Source: Trichosphaerium sp. ATCC 40318
Lineage: Eukaryota > Discosea > Flabellinia > Trichosidae
Length of the DNA stretch: 64,000 nucleotides
Direction: 5' to 3'
Assembly: GCA_038496445.1 (NCBI GenBank)
Contig: JALMLS010000577.1
Location: 186,001-250,000, forward strand
Part shown: piece after piece, positions 30,484 through 42,000 of the stretch
Numbering within the stretch: position 1 is the stretch's first letter
How the letters are laid out: each line of letters opens with the position of its first letter
Made by a program: the position numbers and the translations under genes
The notes under the pieces: generated by a model
Seen by the model: only the letters and a program-made list of their open reading frames with translations
Database searches by the model: none
What the model was told of the DNA's origin: nothing

Positions 30484-32943
30484 ATGACGGTTAGCACTCC
30501 CTTTCTTTTTATTTGAAAAAACTAATTACGCTTTTCTCAGACAAGGATTGTATCAAACAGACCAAACAATAGCCCAAAAGTTACAGCAGCAGTAGCAAAC
30601 GAAAAGTCACTACTAATACAACAAACTGGGACACGTACATTTGTCCCTGATGCACCTATAGCGCGTTTGATGTAAGCTTAATTTGCTTGTAACTGATCTT
30701 TCGTAACCCAGTTCCCTAGGTACTACTTGGATTGCATTAACAGCTGTCTAGTTGGTTTCCAACCGAGTACGAACTCTTTTTTGGAGTCAAAAAACTAGAA
30801 GTTAACTTATGATTTTTCTCACAAATGCAGGTCCTCAGTGGAGAACTCTAATTGACTACCGCAATCATCATAGGTTATCTCCTTCTGGAGTACGTATATG
30901 ACTGGGACCAGACATTACTGAATTCACAATTTAACATAGAGAAAAATTGTTATCGGCTTGTGTAAACTCTTGACGCCAACCTTGTTGAATGGTATGTTCA
31001 CTTGAAAAAGAAGTCGACAATTCAAAAAAAAGTTGTTTTCCTTCACTTTAAAAAATCTTGTCTTCACACGTGCTAGGGAGTGTTGTTTTCGTCGTTCCGA
31101 ATTCATTTAGGCTAAGGAGTGATGCTGATAATTCATTTTTGAGTATTACTGAAGCACATTCAGTATTAGCCGCGGCAAATGTAAGGAATCAAGATATTAA
31201 TGAGACCTTTGCTTTTAAAGCAGAACGTATTCGGGTAACAAAGGTTCTGTTGTGCAAACCAAAGTGGATTGAAAAGCATTACACTAAACCGCTATTGGAC
31301 ATATACCTGGCATCACGTACTTGGACGTAAGTAAATGACGATAAAAACGAGAAAAACATTTCTAACTTTCTTTTTTTTTTTTCAGTGATTCCAAGTGCTG
31401 TTGTATCTCAAAGGTGTTATGTGGACTAATATTGTTACTTTGCATCATATTCATAGCTACTTTTATTGCATTGGCTCTTGGTAAAACGAAATGTATTATT
31501 GCTGGTACGTGCAACCACTAATATCACGTGCAAAGAAATATGAGATACTGATTTGAGTAGCTTTCGATTCGCACATAGGATGGTCAGCTTATGATGTAAT
31601 ATCAGGCGATACGCTATACAACAGTGATCTTCCGGGTTCAGCCGACTCCATTTTTCTACTGAAAGACTCAATGTATATACCTGGGCTCAAGGTGCTCAGT
31701 TTTACACTTCTGTTTTCGTTCTTTTACTTACAGTCTTAAGGGTGATATCGACATCAAGACAGTTATATGGAAGAGACTTGTTAATAACTGGATGTTCGAA
31801 AAAAACACCGAAGTAGCTGTACGTCTAGTAATTTATGAAATAAGTTTGTCCATCGTGCGTGTCAACAAAGTAAACTTGTCAGGTTTCTAAAAAAGTAGTT
31901 TTTGGTTTTACTGGCAGGAATTTACTTCGATTGACACGTGCAATATCCGACTAAGTGATGTCTGACACCAGTGTAGAGTTTTAAAGGTGGAGTTGATTCC
32001 ATGGGTATGTATATGGCAACGAACGACGATCATCTCTACGCAGTAATTCAAAATGAGCCAATTACTTCCCCGACATTCTACGACATCTATGAAACTGATA
32101 CCTGGTTAAGTGTTGTAAAGGAGGATACTAAATTCGTGAATGTTCAGGCGACAAATAAATACGTGTACCTGCTTTTTGAGGAGCTTATGCACATTTACAC
32201 AATAGCTACAGGTAACAAATACACACCTACTTTGCTGTTAACTACTTATAGGCGAGTGGCTTGAGGTTGACTATCTTCAGTTTTGTTTATCAGATTCTAA
32301 CTACCTGGCCACTCGTGTGACTGATGATGATGGGGAAGATATGTTAATAGTTGGTTACAACTACGAAGATGCATCAAACACAAAACTGGCACTAATAAAG
32401 ATTTCCTACAACGTGACAACGATGCTGACGTAACCCGAAATATATCTCAGCTCTTCTTACCATTTTGTTTTAGCGTCGATCCGGATATCAAGCCTAATGT
32501 GGTGGCTCTATCTGGTCATACTTACGACAACGGACTCCACTATGCTTGGTGTGACTTAGACATTGTCGGTCGGTCTCATGGGTGCTTCATAGGGTACATG
32601 AAGCGTGATAATGAAAGTAAGCAGCAATCAGTAGTTCCTGTTTTGTTCATGCTTGCTTGCAGCGTATTCTTTCAAAAACGATGAGTCATTTAAGGCTATA
32701 TCAACTCATCAAGACAATGTAAACAGCTTAGATTACAGCGATAATTGTGGTGCGCAAACATACAAAAGTTTGATATCGTCCAACACCTAATTCTTATTAT
32801 TTTTAGCAAAGTATGCTGCTGTTAATACTATCTACATGGTTGGAATAATAGGATTGTCTTCATTTTGTTTCTTATGTATTTGTTGCGTATGTTGTGGGTA
32901 TTGCACTTTCAAGAAAAAAAAGAACTCGTATCGCCGAGTATGA
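30484..32943 (+). CDS. Two-span membrane protein with large ectodomain, unknown family
   Basis: Gene split into about thirteen exons. Start MTTRIVSNRPNNSPKVTAAV; stop TGA at 32941-32943. The N-terminal about 200 residues look cytosolic (QWRTLIDYRNHHRLSPSG, VRNQDINETFAFKAERIRVT, KPKWIEKHYTKPLLDIYLAS). A Cys-flanked membrane span follows, SKCCCISKVLCGL then ILLLCIIFIATFIALALG. A long extracytosolic region contains IGWSAYDVISGDTLYNSD, MATNDDHLYAVIQNEPIT, VQATNKYVYLLFEEL and LSGHTYDNGLHYAWCDLDIV, whose repeated short strand-like stretches could be a beta-propeller. A second span near 32820-32900 (TIYMVGIIGLSSFCFLCIC) ends in CVCCGYC and a basic tail (FKKKKNSYRR). Cys-rich juxtamembrane ends suggest palmitoylation. 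Family not recognised; exon limits between 30700 and 31070 are uncertain. Confidence 0.6.
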
Positions 32944-33287
32944 CTCATTTCTGTACGATAGCACAACAGATTAATATCTGGACAAGCGTGCTTTTTATTC
33001 TATCTCAACACACTAACTACTCATTAGATTTGTATCATACGCTTTTGTTATGGTCGCGCTGATACAGATTTTAAAATGGTAATGAAGTACTTACTTTTTC
33101 GTGGAACTAAACAACAAATAAAAGTTTGAAATAAAACCCAAGAAATTTATTATTCAATTCACTGTTAAAAATTCACAAAGTTGGGATGATTTACCAGTTG
33201 ACCACATATATACATTCTGACGCTTTGCATTTGTATTGCTTCCGTCAATACTATACCTTGTGCCGTTTTTCTAGTCGATAATATATT
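32944..33287. other. 3'-3' intergenic gap
   Basis: Between convergent genes. AATAAA near 33118 probably serves the membrane-protein gene. No gene seen. Confidence 0.4.
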
Positions 33288-33863
33288 CTACCGAAAGTCC
33301 AATGCCTTCTCAATCCAATGCTGGTTTATATTGCTTTTTTTGGTTCCAACAATGTTCACATTTTGTCCTACTCCTCCAGTTGGTAACGAGTATCCTGTTC
33401 GTTTTTTGTTGAGCATCTGATATTTAGGCTTTTTGTAGACATCTATAGAGGTATCCTTTTCCGAGACAGCATTGTCACATTTCGTCATGTACACTAAAGA
33501 GCAACTCTCCCATGTCAGGTTCGTCAGATACCTAAACACCGGATAAAAACTGTACGTTATTGTCATTATTTCCACTGAAGGAGTCCAGTAGTTTTCGTCC
33601 TCCTTTGATTGCTTAAAGTCATCAAAACCTAATTCTTTTTGAAACCCATGAAAATGCCTCAAGCGATGGTTGCCTTCTACCACCGGTATACAATAAACAT
33701 CCCCGTATGACATAAAGGATTCTAATGGAGTGAAAACCAATAATCTCTCTTACGATGTTCATAAAGATTCAAGAGGTACAATGTATCGCGCAGAGATCAA
33801 TATCGCATAACTCAGAGCATATTTTAGCTGGTAGATAATGACTCGAATCTTCCTTTCGCGCAT
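33288..33863 (-). CDS. Small protein of unknown function
   Basis: A two-exon model: MRERKIRVIIYQLKYALSYA (ATG at 33863) joined through a GTACCT intron to LLVFTPLESFMSYGD, then a 150-codon open stretch ending at 33288. It contains IPVVEGNHRLRHFHGFQKEL, DENYWTPSVEIMTIT, LTWESCSLVYMTKCDN and a basic tail (YKKPKYQMLNKKRTGYSLP). A short hydrophobic stretch near the start could be a membrane anchor or signal. I do not recognise it. Length, codon makeup and flanking splice signals argue it is real, but the first exon is tentative. Confidence 0.45.
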
Positions 33864-34223
33864 CGTCTTTAGGTCCGTCTGCGCGATTGTTAATTTGTGT
33901 GCCATGGCCGTTTGACGATTGCTACAAAAGGAGTCGAGTTTTCTACAATACAGATCAGTCGCGAAACAATTGGGATTACATTGTTAAACGTGGTGCGCAC
34001 CCAGCGGTATTCGTTTGGCGAATAGTGGTGAAAACCACTTTTTTTTTTTTCTCGGTTTTGGTTGTAAATAAAAGTTGGTTGTCGCTTTCATCTCCCAGAT
34101 CCATCAGTAATTTCCTACTTTACTTTCATATAAATAAAATAACGGGCTTCGGTCTATGGATCTTTTTGTTTGTGCTGTGCGGACTTGTTTTTTTTCTTCC
34201 AATCTGATTTAAGCGGCTATCAC
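33864..34223. other. Divergent intergenic region
   Basis: Separates a reverse-strand orphan gene from the forward thioesterase gene. It has T-rich stretches (34038-34050 and 34185-34205). No exon is supported. Confidence 0.35.
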
Positions 34224-34981
34224 ATGGCAACACGTCCAAAACCGTTTTACAAACACTTTTTGACTATCCCTACGCGATGGGGTGATAATGACGTGCGTTT
34301 TAAACTCTGTAACAGTGTTAAAATACCTACAATAGCTATTTAGATGTATGGCCATGTCAATAACGTACGACTGCGCTTTCTTATGTTTATAAACCGTTTA
34401 ACAGATCGTTTACTATTCTTGGTTTGACACAGTTATAAACGAGTTCTTAATCACATCAGGAGGTCTAAATCCTGTAAAAGACAAGGTACAAATAAATTCC
34501 AACGAAACATTCAACGGTTAAACATTATGGCCCTAAAAACAGTGTAGATAGTTGGATTTTGCGTGGATTCATCCTGTAAGGTGCGGAAGAAGTATAATTG
34601 ATGAGGTGTTCAATCAATTTATTCTAAACAACTCCTAGTTTTATAAACCAGTCTCATTCCCAGCTATCGTGTCTGCTGGCCTATCTGTTGTTAAGATTGG
34701 TACTAGTAGTGTGACATATGAAGGCACGTTAGCAATTATTGATTTGTTTTAATTTGCCTTTCAACTTACTTTTTTTTTGTGACAGTGGGCATATATGAAG
34801 GGGATGGTATGTTCTACATAATTTGTCGAATAATGTTTACTTTTTTTTAGGAGCATACTGTAACGCTCAAGGCACATTTGTTCACGTTTTTGTTGATAAG
34901 ACTACACAACGTCCAGTCGCTGTACCAGCACAGATAAAAGCTGCTTTGGATAATATTTATGTGAGACAAGCTTTGTTGTAG
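34224..34981 (+). CDS. Hotdog-fold acyl-CoA thioesterase (4HBT family)
   Basis: Seven short exons. MATRPKPFYKHFLTIPTRWG, DND, then MYGHVNN, IVYYSWFDTVINEFLI, VGFCVDSSCK, FYKPVSFPAIVSAGLSVVKI, GTSSVTYE, VGIYEGDGA, AQGTFVHVFVDKTTQRPV and the stop after VRQALL at 34979-34981. The pattern 'RWGDND-M-GHVNN-Y' contains the catalytic Asp region of 4HBT thioesterases (YbgC/FcbC-like), and 'F.HVFVD..T..P' is the usual final strand. Expected to hydrolyse acyl-CoA thioesters. Every intron is 45-75 nt, some exons are under 30 nt, and the frame is only visible after splicing. Confidence 0.8.
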
Positions 34982-35230
34982 TAGAGTGCATGCACCATAC
35001 TCATCTACAATTTGTACAGCCAGATGTTTGTATCTCCTAGACCAGCTTCCCATGTTTTTTTTTACATATTTTCCGCTGATACTCCACGAGTACAGAATAA
35101 ACCATTGTGGAGAAACATTTACAACGGCTACTGAATTTATATTACTTTCTGAAGTTAACTTTTTCTTACTCAAAAGTGAAATGATAGAAGGAACAATATA
35201 AAATACAAAATATACGTTTTATTTTCATAT

Positions 35231-37385
35231 CTACAACCCCATTAACTTTACAGCTGCTTCCAAAATACCTAAATATGTATTAGAATGAATCATACTTAAA
35301 AAATTGTAGACACGTGCCTTTACGAAGTACTTGCAACTCTTCTTTATCTTTTTTTTGTTGTAAACTTAGCTCAACCAACTGCGTACTTAACCCTTCTATC
35401 ATGCTCTGAAAGTCTTTTTTTTGCTCTTCTAGAGTTTGTTTCAATTCAGCATTGTCTTTAGCAAGCATAGCTGCTATACGTTGAAGGTGCTTTGTCTGCT
35501 TTCCTTGATCTCTAAGCTTCTTTTTTGAAACAGCGTAGCTCCCAAGTTTTTGTTGTATTTCGTCTACTTTTGTAATTTCCATTGTATTTGCCTTGATTGC
35601 CTTTAACTCTCCCTCAACTTCAGACAAGCGCGTTTCGTATTTTTCTATTGTTTCTACTAGCCGGGTATTTTCTTTACGAACATGTAACAGCTCATCGCGC
35701 TGTGACTTGAAAAGCTGCTGAAAATATTCACCTTGGTGTTTGCTTTGCTTCTCATATTCTCCTCTATCTATTAGATCAAACGCCATTCTACTCTTCTTTC
35801 CCGTTGCTATTTCAACCACTGATAACTTACTAGAAGTACCAGCTCCAGTAACAGTACAAGACCGCGTTCTACCAGGAGAAGGAAACTGGCAAACAGTTAA
35901 AACCGCAAAGAAAAAATATCCCAAAACAAATAAAACTTACTGGATGCCATTGCTTCATAGGATACTCGAAATGTTTGGATTTTATCAACGGCATTTTCTA
36001 GAAATAAAAGCTGTCAATATCCGCACAAATGTGCAACGTAATTTTGATGTTATAGATACCTCTATGGGCTGTATTCGCGGAATGTGCAAAAGCGCAAAAG
36101 TGCTTCTGTCGAACACATACACAGATTTTTTATTGCTGCATATCCCACCAAGATTATTGTGCCTGAGTAAAACATTAAATTACAATACTGCATATCACAC
36201 GTGATTACAAAAAAAGCGTACTTTTCAGGTAATGCTAAGCGACTAAGCTCCAAGTTTGCCATATTCACTTTGAAGATATTGTTACTCTTTGATAGAGATA
36301 TGAATAGGTGGTTGTCATTTTTAGAATAGCTGAGACGCATCCAATGATCTATGTCGTCGTGTACATCAAGCAAAGTTCTTTGTTCGCGGCTTGAAAAGTC
36401 TGCAATAACAACACGACTTGAAAAAGGTGGGACGACAGTACATAGAGATATTGCTGCCCTGTGAGTTGATGTGAATTCAATATCTATAGGCCACCATCCA
36501 GAAAATTCAAGGACTCTCTCTGGTAGACAGTGTTTCTTTTTTGAAGACATCTTGTAAATACCGTCTTCACAACATACAAATACATCGCCCTTGTCGTTAA
36601 CATCGAGACCCATTGGATCGCTTAGTTTTGAACTCAAAGACTCAGAAGTCTTTTTTTCGCTTCGTAAATAACATTAAAACAAAAAAAAAAGTCTGAAAAA
36701 GCCTCCAAATATGATTCACGTGCTAGAAAGCGACACAAACAAACCATAAAAATGTACCTATTGACTCGGTTGACTTGTCCTCCTATGTACATGGAATCAC
36801 TGACTATTAATTCAGTGGTCTTTTCATGATGAAATAGTCCCCAAGGCTATTTAAATAATTACTGAAAATAATACAGACGGCCGTCAAATTAAAAAAGAAA
36901 ACAAAAAAAAAAAGTTCACGAGGCATTTTTAGTGCTTGTTTTTTTTGGTTTATAATTCGGTCCTAAGTACCTGAATGATGTTGAACGCTTTAGTATTCAT
37001 AGTAGACAGGTTATGAGTCTTGATGTCCAGAAGAAACAAAGCTCCATTCCCGTAGTCGCTGCCGAGAACCTACACAAACAACGTGAATACGACTGTGAGC
37101 ACAATAGATAAATATAATTTCAATGTGAGCACTTATTTTGTAAAACAATACTCACGATGTACAAACACACGTGATTTTTCTCCGGGAGAACGTAATGCGT
37201 GCCTTTGAGTCGTTTTCAACAAGCACCAAGTCCTGTACATTGCCTAATTGCGATTCAACGGCAGGGCCGTCTCTAGAGCCTCTCCCATTGCCTCCAGCAA
37301 TCAATTCTACAGTTACGCTGTACTGGTGACCCAGTTTTGGTCTAGAAGCCCCAAGCTTTGTCTTAAAGGAAATCCTCTCCGCCAT
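35231..37385 (-). CDS. NHL-like beta-propeller plus coiled-coil protein
   Basis: Reverse-strand spliced gene. The start MAERISFKTKLGASRPKLGH at 37385 leads into VELIAGGNGRGSRDG and repeated propeller-like strands: LGSDYGNGALFLLDIKTHNL, ELIVSDSMYIGGQVNRV, DPMGLDVNDKGDVFVCCEDG, MRLSYSKNDNHLFISLSKSN and GGICSNKKSVYVFDRS. 'DP.GL.V...GDVFV' is typical of NHL repeats. The C-terminal about 190 residues form a long coiled coil (QLFKSQRDELLHVRKENTRL, ETIEKYETRLSEVEGELKAI, and LKQTLEEQKKDFQSMIEGL). The last exon reads ILEAAVKLMGL, reached through a GC-AG intron (35269-35317). If that intron is not spliced the frame ends at 35280 instead. AATAAA on this strand follows the proposed stop closely. Probably a scaffold; no enzyme motif and no RING are present. 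Confidence 0.7.
35269..35317 (-). other. Putative GC-AG intron, last intron of propeller/coiled-coil gene
   Basis: On the reverse strand CGT-AAA-G is followed by GCACGT, the usual GTACGT-like donor with GC. Splicing to GT-ATT-TTG after ..ATTTAG continues the coiled-coil frame as LRKGILEAAVKLMGL and then a stop beside AATAAA. Confidence 0.6.
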
Positions 37386-37786
37386 ACTTAATTATAAATC
37401 AGAAGTACGGTATGCTTGGTACAAACTTGTAGTAAATTTCGTTCAGCACGAAATATCGCCTATTTTCAACATAGTTAAAAGTACCCAAACACCATTTTAA
37501 GTAAAAGGCGGTGCTACATGTGCACGTGATGTAGAGTATAGTAAATAGTTACGGGTTATTTAAAATACGGCATTACTACTGATTGTGCATCCAACTATGA
37601 AGTTATTTTGACTGACATTTTAGTGTACTTCGAGACACGAGGTCTGACAAAGTTTTAGGGTAAATTTCTTTATACACCACGTTGAGTAGGTAGAGTGAGG
37701 GATTAATTATTACATTGTAAGGTTATTTATTGTTCGTATAGATGTATACCAAGCAAGCCATGTAGTGCACTAAAATTGTAAGGTAT
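37386..37786. other. Intergenic region between two reverse-strand genes
   Basis: Holds the promoter of the propeller gene, with GCACGTGATG (CACGTG at 37523-37528) about 140 bp upstream of its start. No gene seen. Confidence 0.4.
37523..37528. promoter_or_regulatory. CACGTG palindrome
   Basis: About 138 bp upstream of the reverse-strand start at 37385. Confidence 0.35.
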
Positions 37787-38781
37787 TTATGATGATTTGG
37801 CTAATTCTTCACATCGTTTATGTATCTCAACATATCCAACGTCAGATGAAGGAGAAGGGATGTCCCAAACCAAATTTTGTGATTTGTAAAAATCAAGAAT
37901 AGGTTTAAGATTTTCATTAAATTTCTTCAAACGTTCTGTAACGCTCTCAACAGTATCATCGTCACGCTGTACTAGTGGTTCTCCAGTAACATCATCAAAC
38001 CCAGCTTTCTTTGGAGGGCTGTATGTAGTGTGGTAAGTCCTACCAGAAGCTGCGTGAATCCATCTATCTAACAAGAATTGGTTGGTGAAAAAACATAGGT
38101 AGGAAATGTAGAAAAACATTTCACGTTTAGTGTCACCAACAGCAATATAGCTGGCACGAGCACGAGAAGATTTCATTACCATGGACGGTGAATTGGAATG
38201 CTCATCAATTGTAGTGTTACGTACTAGTGATCCTTTCAATGATGACATCTTGTGGGCAATTAATGTATACCACAGCTGATAATGGCTGCGTCAGTTCCTC
38301 CAAGAGTCCGTGGAAACCAGTTGCTTGCTCTAGAGTACGAGGATAGCCGTCCATGATCCACTATAAAGAGTAATTAATCCGAAAATTGATCATCGTTTTT
38401 GTACTTTGGACTTGGAAGCCAGGTTGTTTTTTACAAGTCCAATCATTGTTGGTGCGTCCATTAATTCGCCACGATTAATGATGCCTGCTGCTCTCTTGCC
38501 AAGGGTGGTTCCAGCAGCGATCTCTGACCTTAAAATATCGCCTGTTGAAAGGTGGTCCAATTTGAAGTCTTTGTTTAGCTTCTTTGCCTGTGTACCTTTA
38601 CCAGAGCCCTAAATAAAACGTAAACCGATTTTTAGTAGTAACCGCTTATAACGCGTACAGGAGCTCCAAAAATCACTAAGCGCATAGCAGATGATGGAGT
38701 AGTGTGAAAAGAACGTTGCGCAAGCGCTTTCGGTTTATTTGCTCGTGATACTCTAGCGTACGTTCGTGTAGTTGCTAACAT
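37787..38781 (-). CDS. Adenylate kinase family, long LID form, probably mitochondrial
   Basis: Reverse-strand gene with a basic, Ser/Thr-rich leader (MLATTRTYARVSRANKPKAL) typical of a mitochondrial presequence. The kinase core then begins: MRLVIFGAP-GSGKGTQAKK (P-loop split by an intron), LDHLSTGDILRSEIAAGTTL, NRGELMDAPTMIGLVK, WIMDGYPRTLEQATGFHGLL, then the LID DRWIHAASGRTYHTTYSPPK and DDVTGEPLVQRDDDTVESV. The end is VGYVEIHKRCEELAKSS at 37787. NMP-binding and LID motifs are all present, so phosphotransfer to AMP (using ATP or GTP) is expected. The LID lacks the four-Cys zinc site, as in eukaryotic AK2/AK3. Introns are short; the exon between the bridge and the LID is slightly uncertain. 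Confidence 0.88.
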
Positions 38782-39099
38782 GGCTTGGTGTGTACAAAGT
38801 AGAAACTATGATGAGATTAGACTGCATTTGACATGTTGAAAAAGGTGTAGTAACATTTATGAGCGTAGTAATGTGGTTTCACCAGGCACGTCTACACCTT
38901 GTTACTGTTACTAAGATATTTGCCTATCACTTACAATTACGTCTGTTGTAAAACAGCAAACGGTTCGTACAGGTATAACCTACATATATATAAAGGTGTG
39001 CAATGAGTTTGACAAGTCATGACACTTTGGGTACACTGAATACATTCAGAAAAATGCAAACAACATTCTAATAAACACAAAAGCTTTACGAGGCAGATT
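38782..39099. promoter_or_regulatory. Divergent promoter region with TATA box
   Basis: Lies between the adenylate kinase start (reverse) and the kelch/BTB start (forward). A clear TATATATAAAGG stands at about 38985-38996, some 105 bp upstream of the forward ATG, which fits a TATA box followed by a short 5' UTR. Confidence 0.5.
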
Positions 39100-42000
39100 A
39101 TGGACTCTCAAATAGCCCAAGTCGAATACGTAGACGCCAAGAAGGAAAAACCGAACTTTCCAGCACTCTCTGGTCACACATTGTGCTGTATTGGAAGTAA
39201 GGTATGGTTATTTGGCGGATATGATGGCTCAAAACGCCATAACGCGACGTATTATTTGGATCTCAGTACGTTTTTGTTTGCATTCGGTATTTTTGACCTA
39301 ATTCAGTGTCAATGGAATGGCACAAAGCACGTAAGATATCAGGGCCGAAACCACAAGGTAAGAAGTGACAACTAGGTCAAACTGTCAAATTAACACGTTA
39401 TTAGCAAGGAGCCACCATGCAGCAGCGTCTGTAGGCAACAGTATTTATATTTATGGTGGTTGTACGCCTCAAATACTAAAAGACAAGGGGAAATACAAAG
39501 TATTCGAAGACCTATTCATACTCGAAACGCGTACGCACGGAGCACTATTTTTGCATCAAAAACGCGAAAGAAAAAAAAACAACTGAAAGTTTTTCCATGA
39601 TTGTTTTGGCTTGACTGATATGTGTTAAAGGGAGATTACGTTATAGAGTACCATCTTGCGATGGAGCATCACCAGGGGCTCGCTATGGGCATAGTGTCAC
39701 TACAGTTAAAAGCAAATTGTTTGTTTTCGGTGGTAATGATGGTAGAGACTCATTTAATGATATTTATATCTACGACACGTGTACGTCATTATTTTATGTT
39801 TTTTGAAAAACATTTTTGACAAGCAAATATCATGCTTTCACAGTCACTGTTAAGACTGTTTTCGCGTGTTTGACATTTCGCTGGTATTTTCTTTGGCTTT
39901 ATAAAGGTCTGTATTTAACTTACAAATAGTAAGAAGTATTTGGGAAGTAGCATCTGTTCCATCTGAGCAAAAGCAACCGTCAGCACGGCACTTTCATTCT
40001 GGTACAAGAAAACATTGTTTTAGTTGAACAATAAAATCTTACTCCTCTCTCAAGCAATCTATCATGAGAAATCAAGGCATTTGTATATATACGGTGGTGT
40101 AGATAAGAGAGGATCGGCGTTGAGCGACTTTTGGAAATTAGACACAGGCAAGTAGTCCATCAATAACAAAGACGTGATTTACTCATAACAGTATTTTAGA
40201 TAGGCTCATTTGGACCAAGTTAGCTTTCAAAACACAAGGCCTACCGAGTCCACTTTATGGACAAGCGGGCGTATGTATTTCGAATGCATTATATTTCATT
40301 GCTGGCCATAACAGGTTTCGAAGATCATCAGACGTTTTGAAGTTTGACATTGGTACAGATTTTCCTCAAAATCTAATCTTCTGATATTCTTTTTAGTATC
40401 CAGTACTTGGAAAAAGGTACCACTCATTGGAAAGGCTATTGATGCTGTAGAATTTAATCAATGCGTTGCTGTAAATAATGTGATTGTTGCGTATGGTGGC
40501 TACAATGGGACGAAGTACGATAATAGGGTGTTTCTTTTCCGTACTGAAGGTAAACTATCTTTGTCTTTTAGTTTATATTAAAATCTTGTTGCAGAATCCG
40601 TTGAAGAAAAGCGTGTTCTCTTATTTGATGAACTGTGCTTTGATTCTTTTGTAAATAACAAGGCTCTCAGCGACGTTTCGTTTAGTATAGACGAGGATTG
40701 TACGTTCCTAAAGAGTGAAATTCCTAATTCTGTTTCGATTGACAAATGCCATAGCAGAGGCCATTTATGCACATCGTGCTGTACTTGCCGCACGTACACC
40801 AAGTTTCTTAGAGCATATAGAACGCAATAACGGCATTCTGGGGCTAGACGTATCTCGTACTGTAGTACTCAACTTTTTATTCTCAGTTTACACAGGTATT
40901 CTTTTGCGTTTACTTTCTTGTTTTAATAATAATTATACTAGGACTCCTTGGAAAGCATCTAGATGTTGATATTCTAATGCTTTTGTATGGATTAGCTAAA
41001 AGATTCGATTTGGGTGACTTGAAACGACGTTGTGCAGCTGAATTGTCTCAACGTCTTCCAGACCATAAGGTTGATTCTGTGAACGCTGTTGCTGTCACTA
41101 TGTTCCGTACTGGGTTGCAAGTACTGTTAGCGCATATGGGTAAAATAATCAGTATAGAATTACATATCGCTTACTTGTATTGCAGGCGTTGATGCTCATC
41201 GTATATCAAAGAATCAGAGCATCGTTATTTCAGATATTGAAAAAGCATCTGATGACAGTATCTTCAACTTTGCTTCAAAGAAGCATTCACTTGCACGCGA
41301 TATTAAGGCACTCATACGTGACCCATACCTCAGAGAGCGAACAGCAGACTTGAGTTTATTTATACTGGGTAATTACAATCCATGAAGGATGTTGTCTAAT
41401 TTTTTGATTTAGATCAGGATGAACCTATTAAAGTGCATAAGATTGCACTTGCAGCAAGATCAAGATATTTTAGAAACTTGCTACTACCTATAAGTACGTC
41501 AAAACGGTATTTAAGAAACACTAACAACCAACAGTTGAAGAGGTTGAAGCAGTAGAAACTGAAGGTTCCGCTAACCCTTTCGATGGTAATTGTAATTTCA
41601 CAATACAGTCAGACTGATAACGAAAGTAGGCGATGATTCTGATGGAACGTCAATGGAGGTACCAAGATTTGGCCTTGGAAACGAGGAAGAATTTGAAAAG
41701 GGTAAGCTGCAGTACTTTGAGGATACTTACTTTAGATGTAGGAACAAACAATGCTAATCCCTTCAGTGATGACGAAGAGGGTGATGGTGAAGCTGATGAT
41801 GCGCAACAAAACCACATGGACGCAAACGAAGGAGTTATTCCTAACCCGTTCAGCGATGATGAGGATGAGAGTCAAGGCGACTTACAAAATGGAAAAGAAG
41901 GTGAAGATGGAACAATACCCAATCCATTCAGCGATGACGAGGAAGTAGCCGTTGAACAAGACGACGCAAAAGATGAACCAAAGGATGATAACCCATTTAG

